From positions 1 to 8,095 of the forward strand of contig CAYNST010000141.1 in NCBI GenBank assembly GCA_964399955.1: 8,095 nucleotides of DNA, given 5' to 3'. This DNA comes from CAYNST01 sp964399955. Its GTDB lineage: Bacteria; Pseudomonadota; Gammaproteobacteria; Pseudomonadales; Cellvibrionaceae. The translations under genes were made by a program, and so were the position numbers. Below the pieces are notes generated by a model that saw only the letters and a program-made list of their open reading frames with translations, had not been told where the DNA came from and did not search any database. Shown here piece after piece: positions 1 to 5,400 of the stretch (the stretch's first letter is position 1; the number at the start of each line of letters is the position of its first letter).

Positions 1-16
1 ACGAAAAAATGGCCTC

Positions 17-52
17 CAGCAGTGGTGATGAGGAAACGTCAACAGACCCTAA
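17..52 (-). repeat. Left copy of outward-facing inverted repeat
   Basis: Read on the minus strand this begins TTAGGGTCTGTTGACGTTTC (52 down to 33), identical over 20 bases to 8043-8062 on the plus strand. By eye the match continues to position 17 with 32 of 36 bases identical, then fades. On the inner side similarity stops abruptly before TTA. The sharp inner edge and gradual outer decay suggest the terminus of an element lying outside the window, in the manner of insertion-sequence ends; a GGG terminus after a TA or TTA target would suit some IS5-superfamily elements, but that assignment is inference. The repeat overlaps the stop codon of the ABC exporter gene. Confidence 0.7.
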
Positions 53-1845
53 TGCAGCTGAAACTGAATTTTGGCCAACTGCCGATACAGTTCGTTTTCC
101 GCAAGCAGCTGAGTGTGGCTGCCGCTGGCAACAATGGCACCGTTTTGCAACACCAGAATGCGGTCGGCGTGCACCACAGTGGATAAGCGATGCGCAATCA
201 TCAAAGTGGTGCGGCCTTGCATCAGCCGCTCCAGGGCACGCTGTACTACCTGCTCGCTGTTGGAATCCAGCGCGCTGGTGGCTTCATCCAGCAGCAGAAT
301 GGGGCGGTCGGCCAGAATGGCGCGGGCAATGGCAATACGCTGTCTCTGACCGCCGGATAGCCGCACGCCGCGCTCGCCCAGGTAGGCGTCCAGCCCCTCC
401 GGCAATGTCTGAATGAATTCTGTGGCGTGCGCGGCATCGCAGGCGGCCCAGACCTGGACGTCGTCGGCATCCGGCCGTGCGTAGCGCACGTTTTCCCGCA
501 CGCTGTCGGCAAAAATGACCGGGTCTTGCGGCACCAGAGCCATGCGGGCGCGCACCTCGCGCAAATCCGCCTGGGTCAGGTCTACCCCATCAATAAGAAT
601 ATTGCCCTCCTGCGGGTCGTAGAAGCGCTGCAGCAGGGCAAACACGCTGGACTTGCCCGCACCGGACGGCCCCACCAGCGCCACTTTCTCGCCGGGGCGG
701 ATCTCCAGGTTGAAGTTACTGAAGATATTGCGCGTAGGCGCAGCCGGGTAGGCAAAGCTCAGGTTTCGTACAACCAGTGCGCCTTGCGCGGGGCAAGGCA
801 GGGCTTTGGGCCGGGCGGCTAGCAGCACGGTCGACGGGGTTGCCAGCAACTCCACCAGCCGTTCGGTGGCGCCGGCGGCCCGCTGCAGCTCACCAATGAC
901 TTCAGACAGCGTGCCCATGGAGCTTGCAACCAGCACGGCGTAGAAGATAAAGGCCGATAACTCTCCGGCGCTGAGTTCACCGGACAGCACATCGTGCCCG
1001 CCCACCCAAAGGATCACCGCCAGGGCGCTGAATACCAGAGTGATGACTGCGGCAATCAGCAACGCTCTTTGCCGGACCCGCTGAATACCGGTGGCAAAAG
1101 TGGCCTCCACGCGATGGTTGTAATCTGTGGCGGACGCCTGTTCGTGGCCGTAGGCCTGCACCGTGCGAATTTCATGGATCACTTCATCGGTGTAGGCGCC
1201 CAGCTCCGCCACCCGGTCCTGACTGGCGCGCGCCAGTTTGCGCAGGCGGCGGCCAAAAACAATGATGGGCACCAGCACCAGTGGTATGCCCACCAGAGCC
1301 AGCGCGGTCAGTTTCAGGCTGGTAATGGCCAGCATCACCAGCCCGCCCACCAACAGCAGCGCGTTGCGCAGCGCCATGGACACGCTGGAGCCTATTACCG
1401 TTTCAAGCTGCGTGGTGTCGTTGGTGAGGCGGGAGAGTACATCGCCGGTGCGGTTGTTTTCAAAAAAGGCGGGGGGCAGACTGAGCAGGTGGCCAAACAC
1501 CTTGCGGCGCAGGTCTGCAGTGATACGCTCGCCCAGCCAGGACACCAAATAAAAACGGAAATAGGTGGCCACAGCCATCACCAGAATCACGCCCAACAGA
1601 CCCAGCAAGGCGTAATTCAGCAATTGCGCGCTGCCGGCGCTAAACCCCTGATCAATCACCTGGCGCAGCCCCTGGCCCAGCACCAGCACACCGCTGGCGG
1701 CAATGACCAGTGCCAGCAATGCCAGTGCAATACGCGCGTGGTAGGGGCGCAGTAGCTGCCTAAGAATCGCGCTTCGCGACACCTGTTGCTGCGGGGCCAG
1801 GCCGGGCGTTTCCATGGGCAGGGCCGGCTGCGGGGGGGCGGGCAA
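49..1845 (-). CDS. MsbA-like ABC exporter, fused membrane and ATPase domains
   Basis: An inner-membrane half-transporter of the type IV (ABC-B) exporter fold that should work as a homodimer, using ATP to move a lipid, drug or other hydrophobic substrate outward. The substrate cannot be read from the sequence. The membrane domain has about six hydrophobic segments (near residues 38-58, 78-97, 155-176, 178-197, 260-282, 295-313). The ATPase domain is complete: A-loop Tyr366, Walker A GPSGAGKS 392-399 with Lys398, Q-loop Gln440, signature LSGGQ 496-500, Walker B with Asp520 and Glu521, and switch His552. The 598-residue length is normal for the family. I chose the TTG start at 1845 because GAGGAG lies six bases upstream; the next in-frame ATG (1815) has no Shine-Dalgarno sequence. 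The gene abuts the lipoprotein gene with no gap, so the two are probably co-translated. The TAG stop overlaps the left terminal repeat, so the last residues may have been altered by an insertion, though the end (KIQFQLH) aligns with the usual C-terminus of MsbA-like proteins. Family certain; substrate and symbol unknown. Confidence 0.95.
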   Translation of the reverse strand: MPAPPQPALPMETPGLAPQQQVSRSAILRQLLRPYHARIALALLALVIAASGVLVLGQGLRQVIDQGFSAGSAQLLNYALLGLLGVILVMAVATYFRFYLVSWLGERITADLRRKVFGHLLSLPPAFFENNRTGDVLSRLTNDTTQLETVIGSSVSMALRNALLLVGGLVMLAITSLKLTALALVGIPLVLVPIIVFGRRLRKLARASQDRVAELGAYTDEVIHEIRTVQAYGHEQASATDYNHRVEATFATGIQRVRQRALLIAAVITLVFSALAVILWVGGHDVLSGELSAGELSAFIFYAVLVASSMGTLSEVIGELQRAAGATERLVELLATPSTVLLAARPKALPCPAQGALVVRNLSFAYPAAPTRNIFSNFNLEIRPGEKVALVGPSGAGKSSVFALLQRFYDPQEGNILIDGVDLTQADLREVRARMALVPQDPVIFADSVRENVRYARPDADDVQVWAACDAAHATEFIQTLPEGLDAYLGERGVRLSGGQRQRIAIARAILADRPILLLDEATSALDSNSEQVVQRALERLMQGRTTLMIAHRLSTVVHADRILVLQNGAIVASGSHTQLLAENELYRQLAKIQFQLH

Positions 1846-2130
1846 TTACATCTCCTCGATGTAGGTGCGTTCGACCGGCGTTTGCACGTAGCGCTTTTTG
1901 CCGTCTATCAAAGCCCAGAAGTAGTAGTAGCCCTTTTCCGGGTCGGAGGTGACCTTGCCGTTGCGCACCTGCCAGCTTTTTACATGCTGGCCCTCCGCAA
2001 AGGTTACCTGATAATTGCCTTCCAGCCAGGTCACGGCCTTGCGCGACAGCCGATTCTGCTGTTCCTCGGAGCAACCGCTCAAAACGCCCACCAATGCCAG
2101 ACAGCAGCCCAGCACCGTCATGTATCTCAT
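1846..2130 (-). CDS. Small predicted lipoprotein, function unknown
   Basis: A 94-residue protein I do not recognise. It opens with a short charged n-region (Met-Arg-Tyr), a hydrophobic core around residues 4-16 and a lipobox Leu17-Ser18-Gly19-Cys20, so signal peptidase II should cleave before Cys20 and lipid should be attached there. Residue +2 is Ser, not Asp, which in enterobacterial rules favours sorting to the outer membrane. The mature part (about 75 residues) is polar, with a central aromatic patch (GYYYFW) and acidic end (YIEEM); its alternation of polar and aromatic residues hints at a small beta-rich fold, which is a guess. I preferred the ATG at 2130 because GGAG (2142-2139) is eight bases upstream; an ATG at 2136 and a GTG at 2139 are in frame but too close to that site. 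It is first in a two-gene unit with the ABC exporter, so it may be an accessory or envelope partner of the exporter; this rests on position only. Confidence 0.85.
   Translation of the reverse strand: MRYMTVLGCCLALVGVLSGCSEEQQNRLSRKAVTWLEGNYQVTFAEGQHVKSWQVRNGKVTSDPEKGYYYFWALIDGKKRYVQTPVERTYIEEM
1852..1857 (-). promoter_or_regulatory. Shine-Dalgarno GAGGAG deciding the exporter's TTG start
   Basis: On the minus strand the order is GAGGAG, ATGTAA, TTG. The site lies within the last codons (Glu-Glu-Met-stop) of the lipoprotein gene and six bases before TTG at 1845. This ideal spacing supports the TTG over the ATG 30 bases downstream. It also implies that ribosomes finishing the lipoprotein can restart on the exporter. 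Confidence 0.8.
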
Positions 2131-2145
2131 ACACATCACTCCAAT

Positions 2146-2151
2146 CCTATA
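2146..2151 (-). promoter_or_regulatory. Possible -10 element for the lipoprotein-exporter operon
   Basis: The minus strand reads TATAGG (4 of 6 bases of TATAAT), about 15 bases before the preferred ATG at 2130. No -35 hexamer of normal quality is present at 15-18 bases upstream; that position is occupied by the palindrome 2158-2173. If real, the promoter would be factor-dependent and the leader very short. Weak evidence. Confidence 0.25.
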
Positions 2152-2157
2152 TTTGCC

Positions 2158-2173
2158 GGCGCTTGAAAGCGCC
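2158..2173. promoter_or_regulatory. Perfect palindrome GGCGCTT-GA-AAGCGCC
   Basis: Seven-base arms match perfectly around a two-base centre, 28-43 bases upstream of the lipoprotein ATG at 2130. It covers the place where the spacer and -35 of the candidate promoter would be, so it could be an operator bound by a dimeric regulator. As RNA it could also form a six-pair hairpin with a TGAA-type loop, but no U-run follows in either direction, so it is not a normal terminator. Confidence 0.4.
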
Positions 2174-2205
2174 CGTTAAGCCTTTCGTTGCGTACCGCCA
2201 GACCC

Positions 2206-2220
2206 CCGGGCAGGGCATCA
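2206..2220 (+). repeat. 15-base direct repeat, copy 1
   Basis: CCGGGCAGGGCATCA, identical to 2301-2315. Start-to-start distance is 95 bases, close to nine helical turns. Both copies are in the same orientation and lie only in the divergent control region. It could be a paired regulator site or a relic of a small duplication. Confidence 0.6.
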
Positions 2221-2266
2221 GTTTACCTGGAATACCTTAGAAAACCGCAGTGGCAGTGGCAGCCGC

Positions 2267-2295
2267 TTACCGTTTGTACGACGGGGCTTTATTCT
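2267..2295 (+). promoter_or_regulatory. Weak sigma-70-like promoter candidate for the helicase gene
   Basis: TTACCG (2267-2272) and TATTCT (2290-2295) are separated by 17 bases and match the consensus at 3 of 6 and 4 of 6 positions. Transcription would begin near 2302, giving a leader of roughly 120 bases that includes the second direct-repeat copy and the ATTAG dyad. Chance similarity is quite possible. Confidence 0.25.
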
Positions 2296-2300
2296 CGGTG

Positions 2301-2315
2301 CCGGGCAGGGCATCA
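2301..2315 (+). repeat. 15-base direct repeat, copy 2
   Basis: Exact second copy of CCGGGCAGGGCATCA. It sits at the predicted start of the helicase leader and its AGGG lies four bases before an ATG (2315) that opens a 26-codon frame ending at 2395. The first copy has no such frame after it, which argues that the repeat itself is not conserved for translation. Confidence 0.6.
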
Positions 2316-2380
2316 TGTACGCGTTTTGTACTGCTGGCAGGCTGCGCTTTTTCAAGCTGTGCCGCCGCGCCAAATCTTTT

Positions 2381-2396
2381 ATTAGCCCAGCCTAAT
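2381..2396. promoter_or_regulatory. Dyad ATTAG-N6-CTAAT upstream of the helicase start
   Basis: Five-base arms ATTAG and CTAAT flank a six-base GC-rich centre in the most AT-rich part of the control region, 30-45 bases before the helicase ATG. The spacing from its gene is close to that of the other palindrome from the lipoprotein gene. It could be a small operator; the arms are short enough to arise by chance. Confidence 0.25.
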
Positions 2397-2425
2397 GATC
2401 GCCTTACAGCCAACACCACGGAGCA

Positions 2426-5400
2426 ATGATGATGGACACTACAACCCTGGCCGCTAAACCCGCCGACCGCTCAAAAACGGAAACGGGTGCAAAGGCACCG
2501 GGAGCTGCTTCATCGGAAACTGCTGCGCCAGAGCCCGAGGCCAATTTCGCCTTCGCCTCGCTTGCGGCCGTGCGCAACAAACTGCTGGATCTGAGCGCCC
2601 GCAACCCCCTGCTCAATTACCGCCATCCCCAGGCCGGCTGTGTGCGGGTGATTGACGAGTTGCCCGATCAGATCTTCCGCTGCCTGTGCGTGGGCAAGGC
2701 ATTTCATTTTGTCCCGGTGCCTGACCCAACCCAGCAGGAGCTGATCGACGAAGGCTATCTTCAGGTGGACGCAGAGGCCGGCCTCCAGGAGTTAAAACCA
2801 TACCCTACTGCACTGCAGTGGGCCACCCACCTGGGGCTGGACGTCAGCTTTGAACTGCCCGAGGCTAAAACCGGCTCCGGCAAGAGTAAGCATCAAGATC
2901 TGAATATTCAGACGCTGCTCTACGCAACTGAGCTGGAAGCGCGGCTGCGAGATCTGCGGTTGAAAGCAGAAACCGCTATTGAAGAAAGCGGCAGCCAGGT
3001 ACTCTACCTGGTGATGGGCTTTCTGGAATGGCATGAGACCAAAGATACCAGCGAGCCGCGTCTGGCGCCCTTGTTTACCTTGCCGGTACGCCTGGAGCGC
3101 GCCCGGTTGGATCAAAAATCCGGCCTGTACCGCTACATGCTTACCTTGAAAGACGACGCTCTCTTAAGCAATCACACCCTAAGCGAAAAGCTGTCCGACA
3201 GCTTCAGCCTGCTGCTGCCTGCCTTGGAAGAAGGCGTGAGCCCGGAACACTACTTCCAGCAGATCAGCAGCAGCGTGCTGCAGCATCAGCCGCAGTGGAC
3301 GATTCGACGCATGGCCACGCTTGCAATCCTCAACTTCACCAAGCAGGCCATGTACCAGGATCTGGACCCGCAAAACTGGCCGGCTGACCGCCGCATCGAA
3401 GACCATCCCGTTATCAGCCGGTTTTTTTCCGCAATCAGCGGGCGTGCGCTTGGCAGTGCCAAAGCCTTTCGCGAAGAACATCCCATAGACAGCCTGGAAG
3501 ACGTTCACCTGCGCTACCCTGTCATCTACGACGCCGACAGCTCTCAGCACAGCGCAATGATTGATGCGGTCAACGGCGAAGATTTAGTCATTGAGGGGCC
3601 GCCGGGTTCAGGCAAGTCGCAAACCATTACCAATCTGATTGCCGCGTGCATTGCCAATGGCAAACGGGTGTTGTTTGTGGCCGAGAAAATGGCCGCGCTC
3701 AACGTGGTCAAAGACCGGCTGGACCGCGCAGGATTGGGCGACTTTTGCCTGGAACTGCACAGCCACAAGACGCAGAAGCAACAACTGCTGGAAGAGTTGA
3801 AAGCCCGGCTGGACAAACAGGACAGTTTTGCCAACCCGCAAACAATCGACGACGACATCGCCCGGGTTGAGGACCTGAGAAACAAACTGAAGGATTATGC
3901 CGAGCTGATCAACAGCAAGTGGAAATTCACCGGGCTTACGCTGCATACCATATTGAACCGGGCGGCGCGCCTGCGGGAGCAGCTTAAACTGGACCCGGAG
4001 ACCGTCACCATAGACGCTATCAACGGTGACGACCTGAGCCAGGTTCGCCAGCGAGAGCTGCTGGACCATGCCGACATTTTGGTGGATGTCTTCAATCAAC
4101 TGCGCGAGCAGGTTGAAGGCGGTTTGATCAGCGGGCACCACTGGTTTGGCGTGAACAATACCAACCTGATGGGTTATGAAGAAGAAGAGCTGCATCGGCA
4201 CCTAAACGCCTGGACCCGCGACCTGCATACCCTGGCGGGCCTGCTGGAAGACACCGCCAAACAGTGCGAGTTTGGGGTGGACACCAATATGTCCCTGACG
4301 GCCGTGCACGAGCTGGCACAGCAACTGGGTGCCTTGCCGGAGCTGAACGGTAACGAGCCGCTGGCCGCCCTGCCGGTACTGATGGCGGACGCCCCGGGTT
4401 TTGAAGCCTGGCTTGAAGAATACAACAACATTTTTGACCAGCTTGCTGGTCTGGGGCAGGTATTCAAAGCAGAAACACTGACTCAGCCCGGCGCACAGGC
4501 GCAAATTTTGGAGCAGGTTGACGCACTGAAGGCGCTGGGCCTGAAAGATGACAACACGCCGGTGCAAGCCTACGGCGACTTCAAAAAAATGAAAGACGCC
4601 GAACAGCAACTGCGCGACCTGTCCTCTCGGATTGCCGCCCTGGCACCTCGCCTGCCCGAGGAACTGCAGGGTATTTGCAACGTGACGGAGGCCGGTCTGT
4701 TTGAGCTGACCACCTTGCTGAGACTGGCCAAGCAGTTGCCCTCGGAATTGTGGCGTCAGCGCGACCCGCTTTACGACGCGCCGCAACTGGACAGTTTCCT
4801 GGTCAAGATGAGTGAGATTTTCCGCATCCTGAAGCCACTGCACCAGGAGCTGGGTGAACACTTTGACCTGGCGCGCCTGCCTCTGCCGGCAACTCTAACC
4901 GACTGGCGCGACCGGCTTGCCAATACCGGCTTCTTCTCGTTTTTATCACCCGGTTGGCGCAATGCCAGGAAAGGCCTGCTGGCACTGGCCAATTCCGCCG
5001 AGCCCAATGAAACCGAGTTGGTGGCACTGTTGCAGAAGCTGGTGGTTTACCGCAAGGGGCTGGAACAGGTTGAGCGCTTGAATCAGGTGGAAAACATTCT
5101 GGGTGAGCGCTTTCAGGGCATGGATACCCAACTGGACAGCATTCTTGAGCTGCGTCGTTGGTACAAGGCCGTGCGCGAGGAGTACGGGCAGGAGTTTGAA
5201 CGCCGCACGGGCCTGGGCAACTGTCTGATTGCGCTGGATGTGGACGCGGCGCAGGAGCTGGCAAGGGCAGCGGGCAGTGGCCTGCTTGAGCAGGCGCAGC
5301 AACTGCTGGATACCGTGGTTCACCTGCGCCAGCGCTACAGCGGCTTTGAGCCCATACAAGACCCCACCTGCGACCTGGCCGCAGAGCAGTCGCCCTTGCG

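Larger units (their letters stand above)
2140..2425. promoter_or_regulatory. Divergent control region between lipoprotein and helicase genes
   Basis: Together with the first bases of the minus-strand leader, this stretch must carry promoters for both the minus-strand lipoprotein-exporter pair and the plus-strand helicase-nuclease. It contains two short dyads, one exact 15-base direct repeat and weak promoter-like hexamers, listed separately. Two tiny overlapping plus-strand reading frames occur near its right end (2298-2429 and 2315-2395), neither convincing. I see no tRNA, no strong terminator and no riboswitch fold I recognise. Confidence 0.7.

Noticed and set aside
994..1755. Plus-strand 253-codon frame rich in Gln, His and Ala
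   Set aside because: It lies entirely antisense to the exporter membrane domain, whose motifs are clear. Its composition reflects the reverse complement of Leu/Val/Ala codons.
2188..2385. Plus-strand 65-codon frame with TTG start in the control region
   Set aside because: No Shine-Dalgarno sequence, no recognisable motif and odd Trp/Cys/Arg content. It overlaps the direct repeats.
3608..4201. Minus-strand 197-codon frame
   Set aside because: Antisense to the helicase motif I region. No domain, signal or ribosome site of its own.
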